NCBI GenBank assembly: GCA_008508345.1
Contig: QNGE01000939.1
Span: forward strand, 62,001-126,000
Source of the DNA: Paragonimus westermani
Taxonomy: Eukaryota; Platyhelminthes; Trematoda; Plagiorchiida; Troglotrematidae
Length of the DNA stretch: 64,000 nucleotides
Direction: 5' to 3'
Below are positions 44,871 to 55,800 of this stretch, in pieces. Within the stretch, counting starts at the first letter, position 1. Every line of letters begins with the position of its first letter. The translations under genes were made by a program, and so were the position numbers. The notes beneath the pieces were generated by a model, which saw only the letters and a program-made list of their open reading frames with translations, ran no database searches and was not told the DNA's origin.

Positions 44871-47289
44871 CGTCAAGGATATATAGCTTAGGGCAATGCG
44901 GAATATACTATTGGTAATTCTCAGTCAATCCGTTCAAGCACAGGACAGCAAGGTGTATTGTAAGATATGAGTCGATAATTGTTCGTAAGTTACCGATCAG
45001 AGCCCGAGCTTTGTGTCGGTAGGCTTAGGGTCCCAAGAAATAAGCTACTGCTGACCGGAGAAGTACTAACCTGCAACGTATGAAGAAGTAACTTGTGTCA
45101 GGAATGCGTGCGAGGTGCAAATCGTTGTAAACCTCAACAGACCTGACAGCTAAAACTGTACTACCAATTTTCCGAGCCATTTTTCTCGCTGGAATGCTTA
45201 GTTGTGCTCCTCATCCAGTATTTCGAGCAAGTGTTAGTCTGCGTGAAGTTATGGCCAAAAGTCTACCATGATCGGATTTAGTAACAATCTATGTTTGACT
45301 TTATCAGCACCAGCTCACCGACCATCCAGTTCCAAGTCGGTATAAAACGTCACATTCTAACATACTGACCTATGTAAAGGCTAAGCTTGTACCACAGCAT
45401 TTTAAAGTTCAATTTCTGTTGAATGATGACCAGTTTTTAAATCCTGTTGTCACTGCATCAAGAAATACGGTTAGCTGGGATTTCGTAAACCACTTCTGGT
45501 CGTCCGTGAATTATGAAGTACTATGAATAATGATGTTTGAGAATCACATTTTGATGCACATCTTCACATTTCTGGTTTTTAGCCTCATTTTTCCTTGCTC
45601 AGTCTATCGCTCCATTATTCTCACTCGTGAGCTAAGGTAACGAATCACTTTGCGAACCGATTGCTTGACTTGCTGTCCTCTGCACATTGTGCTTTACAGA
45701 GTCAATAGTAATATGGCGTTCAACGGGCTGAATCTTTGTTTCCAGTGACGCTCGCGTTTTCATAATAAGAATTGGGCACGACAATGTTCTACTACTCTTT
45801 TTAAACACCTGATAAGCTCTTGAAATGTGATCACTCCAATTCGGCCAGCCATTTCCTTTCTACGTTAGTTAGTTTTTTAATTCTTTACATCGTAATGAAG
45901 GCCTGAGCAGAAGTGTTCTTCTGTTGATGCACACATTTGAAATGTGTCCATTCGTATACAACCACTTGTGTTTACCTACTTCACTTCAATAGATCACAAT
46001 TGTGCAGTAAAAATCGGGTAGTTGAAAATCGCTCCAAGCATGCTGATTGTTTCCAGCCAAGTGTTATAGATTTATTTACTCCTCCATTTTTGGAAGTGGG
46101 TCCCCTCCTCTGGTTTATTTTCATAGAGTTAAAGGTTGTTGGTAGATTACACAGTGAATGCAAACTGCGCTGATTGCTGGCCAGAAATCAGAAGGAAGCC
46201 ACTATATCGCTTCGTAATTTCATGATAAGTGAACCCACATTATGTAAGACTACTACTTAGGGGATTATACTCTAATGAAACACTCAACTGCAGCAAACGC
46301 CAAGATCAAAACTGGGTGGTAAACATCTTACAATCGTCATTACAGGGTTGCAACGAACGTCCACCAGCTTGTGTCTGGACGAGTCCTTTTTCCGAGGATT
46401 CTGACCTAAAGTGTTGTCGGAGAAAGCATAAGCAATAGTCTTCTTGTTGGTTTATGAACTCTGACCATCACCATCGGAATCACTGATAAAAAATGAACCG
46501 TCTCTACTCCGCTAGTTATCTGAGTTTACCACGACCCATTCCAGGTTATATGCAAGACACTTACTGGTCACTCCTAAAATGTGTTTCAACAGATAGATAG
46601 GTCCTGAAAACAGAAACTGTAGCCTTGTGATGCGGTTTGAGTAGAATTGCTTGAGACTGTTAATTAGATCGTTGATCTAGTGAAGTGCTGGCCCCAACTG
46701 CCTCATTTCCCAGCTGTAGGTAGAAGTTGAAACCACGCTAATGATTGTTACGTAGAGGCAGGTTGGTGTCCTTTCATCAACAAAAGACGACGCACAAAGA
46801 CTTTGCATTTCAAACCTCCGTGTTCCCAGCAGCACTTCGTAAGCGCTTTTAGCTAACGGTCTCTAATTCCCAACTTCCGCCTGCACTGGACATTCTGTTG
46901 GGTGTTTCCAATTGCTGTATATCCTTTTGCAACACTTGGTAACAAATTTCTTCAGTAGGTTTGACTTTCTGGTTAATAAAAGACTCGCAAGTTAGTCGAT
47001 TTGACACCACGCTAATCATCTATGGAAAGGACGCAACAACAGCCACAGCACAAGTACACTTCCAACTTGAAGTTCCAAGGAAACCGCTAGATGTTCTCTC
47101 AAAGCTTACTTATGTACTGAACAAAAGTTCAGCATCAGAAGCACAACAAGAAATTTTTTGATTCAGCATGGCTTAGCCAGTTGGCACCTGGCAAGTAAAA
47201 ACTAGCGTAACAGAATTCTGATAAATGCACCTACACGGACTGAACATCCCTTTGAAGAAATCACATGTCTTACCCTTACTTTCAGGTAA
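44871..47289. other. Unassigned interval
   Basis: RT of G5 (above 44,870, minus) and the protease of G6 (below 47,290, plus) would be expected, but neither is readable. A 66-codon plus frame at 46,961-47,161 sits in the place of the G6 protease-RT linker and has no clear motif. Confidence 0.35.
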
Positions 47290-48060
47290 CTGACGCTCAC
47301 GTTGTGATCACCGCGGCCAAACTAAGTCACCGTCATCGATAAGTGCCCGATCTCGAACATGGAAGACCTGTCTACTTGCTTACTTGGGGAAATTCTTTTT
47401 ATCATGGTAAATATCAGTAAGGCGTATCGTACACTAAGCACAACGGAAAATTGTCTACCTTGAATCGCAGTTATCATCTTCTTTGACTCTGGTGAATTTT
47501 TGAGAGTTTGATGTGGTTTGGGCAACGCTGCACAGACTTTCAGCTCCTTATCAATGAAGGTACACGCGGTTACGATCGTCTGTACCCATATCTGGATTAC
47601 GCAGCTGTGACGAGTCCTTTGCCGAAAACCATTCCTACGCACACTTACCTTTTAGTATGGCAGCTGACACAATTTGACTTAACAGTAAACAATGCCGAGG
47701 GCAGGCTAGGCGCCTGAGTTAACAGTGCGCTGATTGGTCTGTAGACAAAGTTTTACCTATGATTTCGTTAACAACATAACGGGACATTCAGTATTTTTGT
47801 TAAAACCGAAGAAGTTAATTACTTGCCGGGTGCTCCTTTGAACAATTAGACAAACATGATATTTTGTCAACACCTCAGTCAGTTAATGAAATATGAAATC
47901 TCCGGTCTGCCTGTGTGGATTCGTAATTAAGCTGGTAGGAAGCTTGCCGCCTGTGGACATTATGTTTCTGCCGTTAATTTGAATCTAGCCAAATCACGGG
48001 TGTTCATCAATTGGTCCTCACCAAAATTGATGAGATTCCGGGGAATTAACAAGTTTTTGG
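47290..48060 (+). mobile_element. Gypsy-class reverse transcriptase remnant G6
   Basis: Plus frames give VTVIDKCPISNMEDLS (normally VTVPDRYPIPNIQDL), GEILFIMVNISKAYRT (the first catalytic block, Asn for Asp in KVDL), FFDSGEFLRV, then FGQRCTDFQLLINEGTRGYD and the active site YPYLDYAAVTSPLP, where YLDD has become YLDY. In a further frame KHDILSTPQSVNEI follows (normally HGI-x-PLP-x-KV). Both catalytic positions are therefore damaged. Neighbouring protease and RNase H are not readable. The lineage is CsRn1-like by motif style. Confidence 0.72.
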
Positions 48061-48332
48061 AATGCGACTATGCTTACTCTTCGTTTGTTTTCATTTATTG
48101 CTCTGTTTTATGTGGACTTTCGACTAACTACTAACACTGAGAAATTTTCAGAAGACTCTCGCCAATTTTCGCCATTCACACACTATGTTGCTTAGCTGGT
48201 GTCTCACTTTCAGAGTAACTTTCTGTGCGCCAAGTGCCCCGCAGACTCCAATTTGCTTTGATATTAACCACAATATTGAGTCAGTTTGCATAAAAGTTCT
48301 TCACACTTGAATGTTCGGTTGGAACCACTTAG

Positions 48333-48515
48333 GACATAGAAGTACCTATTTTTAAAGGCTGCATAGGTGAGGCGTGCGTTACAGACAAGCCGACGCAAGA
48401 TGTCCCAGAAAACAACTGGTACAAGCTGGCCCATGTTTTTAACTTACTTGTTGGGCATCCTAAAAGACGTAATCTGGAAGACTGGTTTGACAGCCTTGAA
48501 ATCACGGGAAATTCT
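48333..48515 (+). CDS. Candidate coding exon, unknown product
   Basis: The frame is open for exactly 61 codons between an acceptor-like CCACTTAG (AG at 48,331-48,332) and a strong donor, TTCT followed by GTAAGT at 48,516. Both borders fall between codons, so the exon would be phase 0 at each end. The peptide is well mixed, with NNWYKLAHVFNLLVGHP and LEDWFDSLEI, and no low complexity. It has no motif I recognise. The pyrimidine tract at the acceptor is only moderate, and the frame stays open for 14 codons past the donor. No partner exon was located. It lies between G6 and the PLE, and could instead be part of an unrecognised transposon. Confidence 0.25.
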
Positions 48516-48964
48516 GTAAGTCAACGGCAAGCAGCCGGCTGGCTGTACCGGTCAAAAGGCTGAAGATTTCCACACAATCTACTCCGGCAATAAATGTGGA
48601 ACCGTCGACAATAATGAAGTCACGAGAAGGAACTCGTAGCAAACAAGCCTGTTTTCAGTGGTTTATCACCAGGCTATGTACAACAAATTTCTATGGGTTC
48701 GCTGAAGATAGTATGTCACTGGGGTGAGAGATGGTATTCATTAATGTTCAGTTAGTCAAACTCGCGAAATCTAATCATGTAGCGTCAGTAACTTGGGTTG
48801 CAATCGTTCCAGTGCACTTACGTAACAGATCGTTCCAGTCTATCGATACAGGATTACGGACAGTTCAGTGTTTTGACTAGGAGTTTTTGTGGGCATAACA
48901 GGGATGAGTGTAAACGGATTGCGATGGCTTCTGAGATGGCTAATAAACGACTTTCGACCCACTT

Positions 48965-49231
48965 TCATTGCGCCGCACCAACTCGATAGATAGGCTTGAA
49001 CGAATTGGCCGGATTGATTAGATGATTCGATTCCACCAAGTGAGCAACGACCGCTGATAAGCAAACCTCTGTCGATCCTCGAGCTAGACACGCTGGATGA
49101 TGCTCCCGCAAGCGATCAGATGGTCGCCTCGTTGTGCGACCTACGCAGCTTGTTCCACAGAAAAAAACGAAACGGTAAACACAAAAAGAAACAGTATGTA
49201 CAGGTAATGTGTCTTCCAGCTTGGGAGGCAA
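48965..49231 (-). pseudogene. GIY-YIG endonuclease domain (P2)
   Basis: The frame shows CGTSCVGRTTRRPSDRLREH with HHPACL following, matching the (C)xCx3-Y-V/I-GRT-x-R-x4-R-x2-EH-x-P pattern of PLE nucleases. It ends with VVAHLVESNHLINPANSF, the conserved ALAEHL-x-x-x-H block. The catalytic Arg and the EH pair are present. The Tyr before VGRT is Cys, and one of the paired Cys that normally precedes GTS is Phe, so the zinc site is damaged. A stop closes the frame at 48,965. Confidence 0.85.
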
Positions 49232-49992
49232 AATTGGAGTGGATGTAAACCGAATATGGAATTGAGCCGCGAAATAGTTTTTTTAAGTGCTACGTTAAGT
49301 TTCCAAGTTATATTTCCAGCAATACTATCACCTTCGAAAGACAAAGTAATACAGACAGGTTTATTGCCCAGAGTTTGCAGCATATTTGCCTTTGTGCCAG
49401 TTGCAATGTGCTTATAAACAAACTGTTCTGGATAGCCATTTTCAGGAAGTGTGTTAAATATAAACTGTTGTTCCTCGTCTATGGTGCCATCTGAGAAGAT
49501 TTTCACGATCCTATCTAGCAAACATTGGGCTAGTTTCTTCTTTTGTCCCAAAGGTACGAAGCTTTAAAATCTGTATACTGTCGTGTCCAGGTTGTTTTAC
49601 GATATACTTTACGTTGCATTGTGCCGTCGTCACGACGTGACAAGGACAGGTCTGAAAACCCTATACCTAATTGGTGTATCAGGTTTCAGAGTGAAGTGGA
49701 CATTCTCATGAGCACAAATAAAGTGCATCAGTGTTCCACTGAGACACTTAGATTTGTCTGACATATAGATAATGTCATCTACGTAACGTCTATAAAGATC
49801 CGAAGACTTTATGCGACCTGCTAATGAACCACTTTCAAGCTTCGCCATAAAAATATCCGCTGGTAATGAAGTCCCAAGTGATTTGTTGGGGTGGGTTCGA
49901 ATCAAGCGATGTGGTTCTGGTGCCTCAGGTCTGTATCTTACTGCTTTTTGCAGCTCAGAAAGTGAGTGGTGAGAGGAACGTCTCTGAAACAA
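48965..49992 (-). mobile_element. Penelope-like element with GIY-YIG endonuclease, P2
   Basis: Minus-strand frames give the C-terminal half of a Penelope-like element. The RT piece (49,630-49,992) has LPADIFMAKLESGSLAG and the active site YRRYVDDIIYM, both aspartates kept, then AHENVHFTL. The linker (49,141-49,551) has SFVPLGQKKKLAQCL-type sequence, ENGYPEQFVYKH and KPVCITLSF-GD. The endonuclease (48,965-49,231) follows after a frameshift near 49,180. PLEs use this nuclease to start target-primed copying. The N-terminal RT half is missing above 49,992. Confidence 0.88.
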
Positions 49993-50600
49993 AGGGTGGA
50001 ACTACTCTCACTTGTATCGCGGTGTCCGCTAAACAGTGAATGGCGGTAATCTTACCCATAAACATACAAACTATATATCGAAGAAAAAGGCTAACACGAG
50101 AAAGTTCTTCATTATGTCCGTTGACAGCTTCGAGCCATTGATTTGTGCCTTGCTGTTGGCAGGTGCGAACATTTTCATCGCTACTTCCAAAGCAATTGTT
50201 GTGATACCGAAAGTATAATATGGGTCTGGTGATGGATCGTAATTTGTAGTCAGGATAAGCAATAGTACTATACTGCTCACACTACCACTGTTGCGCAATT
50301 AGGCAGGAACATGGAGCTGGACACTGAATTAACCGCGGTGATAAAAAATACGAGAAATATTACAGTCCGTCGTGACATGAAATGGTTCTCGGCAAATACG
50401 GTGACCTGGCATTGGTGACTGTTGCAAACGTGACGTTCCGGGATCAGCGTTGTATGTAAATGAGTGGATTCGTTCGCCCCAACGTTGAGGTGCATAACCC
50501 AAATAGTATTTATCATTTATCACTATTATTTGCTCCGTCCACGTTCTTGGCTAACAACATTCGGTACTGTGATCAGGATTGTAGAGTGAAGAACACGTGT
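49993..50600. other. Unassigned interval between P2 and G7
   Basis: More of the P2 RT could lie just above 49,992 on the minus strand. Otherwise there are short overlapping frames on both strands and no motif. The 5' end and LTR of G7 were not found. Confidence 0.4.
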
Positions 50601-51215
50601 TCGTATCCGTTCGAGGACAGGAGCTTCCGGAGTAATCTGAAGGACTTCGCGGAACTGGTCGATTTCAAGACCGACTGGACAAAGCTTGTGGCCCTACGGA
50701 TGTTGCTCAGGAGCAGAGCGAAGGCGATGCTGGGGGAGACGCAAAGGAACTCTGTGAATCTAAGAAGAGATTCAGCAGCTTCACCGACTACTAGGCGAAA
50801 GTGCGTCTGTTCAAGCGCGACCGGTTCGGGCCAGAAGGCGACGATCTTGTTTACGTCGTCTTGCTACGGTCAACATTGTCAGTGGCCCAGCCACACTTGG
50901 ATCAGGACTCAGAAAATTGCATGTTGACAGATCAATTCTTAGAGGGAATGTCACAAGCAGTCCGAAGTCAGCTCGGGGTTACCTTTATCTCACATCCGAT
51001 GACGTTGGAATAGTTGACTGGTGCGGCTCGACAGTTGCTGGCAGAGGACTCCCAGACGGTCAACAAATTCGAGGACAAGCAAACTGGGCAGGCTGAATGA
51101 CCTTCGAATCACAATGGAAAAGTTGGCTCTGGAAGTAGCAGCGACATGTGTCACAGATACGGAAGACACGGACACTGGCGAAATTTTCGCACACCGGGCA
51201 AGCAATTGCCGTATC
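50600..51215 (+). pseudogene. gag pseudogene with CCHC-type knuckle (G7)
   Basis: The frame opening at 50,460 enters homology near residue 48 with the capsid segments FRSNLKDFAELVDFKTDWTK and LRSRAKAMLGE. A shifted frame (50,801-51,013) gives FGPEGDDLVYV, VAQPHLDQDSEN, LTDQFLEGMSQAVRSQL and HPMTLEELVE. The knuckle at 51,149-51,190 reads C-H-R-Y-G-R-H-G-H-W-R-N-F: the second and last Cys of CCHC are Tyr and Phe, while the first Cys and the His remain. It could no longer bind zinc. Confidence 0.82.
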
Positions 51216-51274
51216 CAAAGAAAAGTTTTACTGATTGTTCTTGTCAGGGATAGAGGTCCAGTAATAGGGTAGTT

Positions 51275-51490
51275 AAGGCTGGGATAGAAATCAGTGGTAG
51301 TTTAGAGCACTGTGTGATAGACACTGAGATCGTGATTTCACTGATTGGGCCGAGGCCGAGGAAGATAGATCGGCGGTGTGCGTTGTTCGTCCAGACAGCT
51401 GGTGATTTTGCTGTCAAAGTTAGTGGTCTGGAAGGATATTGTGTACGAATCGATAGTCACGTAGTCAAACAAACTTTCATCATTCCCTGA
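51275..51490 (+). pseudogene. Retropepsin pseudogene (G7)
   Basis: The frame has KAGIEISGSLEHCVIDTEIV, where the catalytic D-T-G is D-T-E, then RRCALFVQTAGDFAVKVSGL and a C-terminal strand VVKQTFII. Length and order fit a gypsy protease of this lineage. The Gly-to-Glu change in the active-site loop would stop activity. It ends at a stop about 300 bases before the RT. Confidence 0.72.
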
Positions 51491-51799
51491 CGTACGTTAG
51501 CCTGTACTAAAAGCAAATTTTCTTGACCACGCTTATGCCGTGATTGATTTGATGCATGGTAAGCACGTTACTTATTTTAGAATGATTCCACTAGTGGAAA
51601 GGCGAGAACCTCAGCTGAGACAAATTTCAGTGAACGCACCCTGAGCGACACCAGCTTGTGACAGTCGGCTGCCGAATGTGAATTGATACGTACATTCCAG
51701 AGATTGTTCACTACGGATCAAGACCACTAAAACCACTCTGACTAGACTGAACGTGAAATCTCATTCAGCCAAGGTGAACTCGACCATTCGGCCTCAGGT

Positions 51800-52350
51800 G
51801 AACTCCAATACACCTGCAGCGGGAAATTGAACAGGTTAAGGACGTGCTGAAAGAAGTCATAGAGGAAGCTGGTAGCCCCATCACATCTCCCGCCCTACTG
51901 ATGAGGAGGTCCAGCGGTAAATTTCGACTTTTTGTCGGCTTCAGGCGGCTCAACGAGATTACAGTCAACGAAGTCGTAGCAGTCCCAGCGGTGACAAAGA
52001 TTTTCGAAAAGCTACAGAACGCCAGCGTATCTGCGGTGTTAGACTTGCGGTCCGGATATTTGTAGATCTCAATCAAGCTACCAGACCGGGATATAACAGC
52101 TTTATTGGTGAAGGGAAGCCGGTACTGCTTCGAACATATGTCGTTCAGACTGTTAGGCGCCTCTTTCAACTTCAGACGATTGGTGCTCAAGGTGCTGGAC
52201 AGATTACACACCGCTGTTGTCTATGGAAACGATATTGTCATGTACAACGCTGAGGCAGATTATACAGTGCACGTTTCAGCTATGTTGCAGACGATTGAAC
52301 ACGCTGGCCCGCGGATTACTAGCCCAGAGCCTCCGCTGGCGAAATAAACC
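51800..52350 (+). pseudogene. Reverse transcriptase pseudogene (G7)
   Basis: The frame 51,844-52,065 reads VIEEAGSPITSPALLMRRSS, GKFRLFVGFRRLNEITV and VSAVLDLRSGYL, with the first catalytic Asp in LDLRSGY kept. After a stop the frame 52,105-52,347 continues FRLLGASFNFRRLVLKVL and the active site VVYGNDIVMYN, where Y-x-D-D is Y-G-N-D, so one Asp is Asn. The end (LQTIEHAG) is the VF-x-x-L-x-x-AGL helix. Confidence 0.85.
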
Positions 52351-52479
52351 AGCGGTACTAGTCGGTCTCAAGGTCTGTCAAGATGAGGTCCAACCGCCAC
52401 CTGAAAACTGTTAACGATCGAGGCTATTCCGGTACCTACATCGGACAGAACGGTGTAGCGGTTTCTTAGTCGTGTTGGG

Positions 52480-52840
52480 TGCTGCAGTAGTCATCAAAAA
52501 TTTCCATGACATTGCGAGCACAATAGACGAAGTATTGAAGAAGAATAGTGATTTCACTGGTCAGGAAAGGTTAATCATACATTTGGTAGAATCCAACAGC
52601 TGATTAAGAAGGAACAACTTACCCTGAAATTACCGGTGAGTAGACAGGGCTCTGTTGTCGCAACGGATTTGAGTGATACAATGAGTGATTGAAGGCACGT
52701 TCAACGGACGATACTGAAAGGCATCATTAGCCACTTCTGCATATATTTTGCCTTAGGTTGGTGCCAGGAAATATTGCAAATTTTAAACAAGTGCGTGGAA
52801 CCTACGCTTGCGCACAAATTAGCGTCTGCTGGAAGGTTTA
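52480..52840 (+). pseudogene. RNase H start and possible integrase zinc region (G7)
   Basis: VVIKNFHDIASTIDEVLKKN near 52,490 resembles the YRRFI-x-NFA-x-IA-x-PL linker. VATDLSDTMSD at about 52,657 matches the catalytic TDASD-x-G box with its aspartates. The rest of RNase H is missing. At about 52,755 GWCQEILQILN and a later LAHKLASAGRF resemble the EIL-x-x-x-H, GHLG-x-x-KT region of the integrase zinc domain, but the zinc ligands are not clear. Confidence 0.5.
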
Positions 52841-55800
52841 AATAATCTGACATATGTGGTGAATAAACGTTGAGAGATTACGATCTGTTAGAAATAACTC
52901 TTGCGGGAAGTAACTGAACCCGCCCTTCCCTGAAGACTGTATACGATTAAAACCGACGGATTTAAGCATGTGACGTAGAACATGCTTTGGGGTCGATTTA
53001 GCATTATCCAGTACACCTGTCCTCAGAATCTGTGGAGAGGGAACTAGAAAATGGTGGCTCTTAAGTACATGGTTTAATTGAGTGGAACTGAAACTGCAGC
53101 TCAACCCTCACAAACCGGGCCTTGGGATTATTTCTTAAGAACGCTTTGGTACTGAACACTGATTAGTCGGATTGTCGGTGAGTCAGGATGAACCACGGTG
53201 GAAAATTTATTTAATCAGACGGTATACATCCGCACGGATGAAAACAAACAGGAAGCATATAAAGTGGAATGGGCTCACCAGTTTAAAAATGGACGGTAAC
53301 GGAGAGTACCAAGTGAAATGATGAAGTTACGACTTAAGAACATGTCCATTTTCTCGGTATCCGAGCATTTACGTTTCATTATTTGCCTTTCAATGAAGGA
53401 TCATCACCTTCGATAACAACGGAACAGGTAAACACATGCAAAACACGTGTACAAGCATTTTTGATTATCGCCTTTATCCCTTAAAAAAGTGATATTCATA
53501 TCAGTTTCTGTTATATAATCCAGCCTTTGCTTTTGCTGTGCTTTGGGGACTTACGTGAAGTGAATACTTGTGTGGAATTAGGCTTTTGAGTGATTGTGTT
53601 TATACCTTTTTCCTAATGACTCATAGACAACAACAACGATCCATGTCACACCAAGCATATTCTGATGTATATTTATTTTCAGCAGCTGAATTTAACAGGA
53701 TAATCATTTTGATGTAAATTCGGGTGCTATCATAATCTTGTTTTTTTTTAAATAAGTGAATAAACAGAAAAGGCATTCCTTCGAACGTCGAGTGCTTTTC
53801 ATTTTTTACATAATAAACTAGTGGAAACAATGTTAACAACAAAAAATCAGGCGGAATCTTTCAGCATTTGTTATGTAGACGCATACAAAAGTGGATTGGG
53901 AATCTATACTACATTGGCAGTATACTCTTGCTGTTCTCATTAGTTTTACAGATGGCATACGAAGCGGAGAGCATGAAAAACTGCAACGCCACCCTCTGTA
54001 TCAAGATAGCATGATGTGGTCATTGTACAAAGTTTTGTCGCGATTCACATAAGTAGACTTTGTATGAATAAACAAATGAATTCAGACAACAAGCGCCATT
54101 ACAGAGTATTTGTTGGCCTCAGATTCCGTGTTTCTGGAAAGCAACTGAGTGGTGATAAACTGAAATCAGTTGTACCGTATATGATGAGCAAACGAACCTC
54201 CTACTCTTAAATTGTTAGTAGTGCAATACTTCTATTTGATTAGCCATTACCGTAACGCTTCGGGGGAATACTTTTCTTCTATATGACCATCCCGAGGATT
54301 CTTGAGCTAACTCGGTATATGTTTGTTAGTTATTTGAAAGGAAACTTTTTCTTCACATCCACTCTTTTAGTGGCACTTTCGTTTCATTCAACTCATTAGC
54401 TGTTGAGGTCCACTGTCATCTGTGTAGGAGATGGTAAGCCACTTCATTGAAGTAACGTATAATCAGTTCGATACAATATACACAACTGCTGTCATAACTG
54501 TCTAACAGGATACAACGATAAGAGTTGGAACCATGTTGAAACGTTTGTTTGTTTCTTACGCACACAAATTTGAGCAGACTATCATTTTTAAGCACTCTTC
54601 GCAAAAGTTTAGAAATCTTTAAGTCTCATTTACTGGTCATTCTGAAATAAATTTCTTGTATCGCTTTGTTAATTCAGAATGCGTATTTATCGGATCCTCA
54701 GTTCTGCTCAGACGAAACAGCAAGTCACCCACACCAACTTCCGGTTGACTGATTTACAGCAACCGAAACCGCCTGGAAACCGGGAATAGGAATAGGGATT
54801 CCGGGTACTGAAATTCTGAAGTAAATCGTAGGTGACTATGATAAGTAAGACCATTTTTTGGTTATAAGCCAATCATTTACAAACGCAAGCGTTAATTAAC
54901 TGTTTCAGAGATTCTGGTTGGACATCCGAACGTCTGGATCATTTGATGGATCCCATATGATGCAGTGGTTTCGGTGAGCACTTTAGTCAAAATGTGACAT
55001 TTCTGTATTTATGACACGACTTAGTAGCTCAGCATGCGCATGCTTTTCCTGTCACTGGCCCAAATCTGTTTGAAGACCTGAGTTCCCTTGAGTGGATAGC
55101 TTTTAAATTATCGAATCTGTCAAACTACGGCCTAGTACAGTAAACCAGTGAGTCATACCTTCGTAACAGGTTAATTTACGGCTTCATTTTTCACTTTCGT
55201 GGGTGGGAGAGAGTAAGATGTTTGTTCTAGAAACAATGAAATATTGTGAACATCCATCTGAAAATGGTTGGTTCACAAAAGACCTCCAGAGCGTTTTTCA
55301 GCAGGGAAGACACGTGAAGTCTGTTATATGGTGGGAAGACATAGAAGCGGATTGAAGATGGTATGCAGTTAGGTAGTTCGCTGAAAGTTCTCAGTGATTA
55401 CTTTCTCAGTCGGTTTTAGATTACACAAAGTTTCTATTGTAGTTCCTGAAACACTGATTTCCACTCAGAAATAAGCAAGGTTACTTCCGACATTATAATA
55501 AGGTCCTTCCCAAAAGAGCGTGAATCCAGTTTATTGTTGGATGGATTGCCTAAACCCACGGGCTGAGCAGCAAAACTTAGCAAGAACGAAAAACGGACGT
55601 TTTCTTTACAACACCCTCAACTACACTGGTTGAAACTCTAGCCCTCCATCGTTGTTTACAATCCTGTGATACGTAATTGGTTTTGTATGTTCGAAAACAA
55701 GCACATACCAGCCTTTTTTGTTGTCTGTACAATTTGTCCGGCTGTTTCAGCCAAGATTCGCTATTTAGCTTTACGACGATCATATCTTTTATGACTGTCA

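Larger units (their letters stand above)
50600..52840 (+). mobile_element. Gypsy retrotransposon of a second lineage, G7
   Basis: Plus frames give gag capsid, a CCHC-type knuckle, protease, RT, RNase H start and a weak integrase zinc region over 2.2 kb. The gag (FRSNLKDFAELVDF, LRMLLRSRAKAML, LTDQFLEGMSQAVRSQL) and the single CCHC-like knuckle differ from the CHCC gag of G2 and G3, so this is another gypsy lineage. RNase H is cut down: its first box is present and about 100 bases later integrase-like sequence begins. Frameshifts and stops occur in each domain. LTRs were not recognised. Confidence 0.85.
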
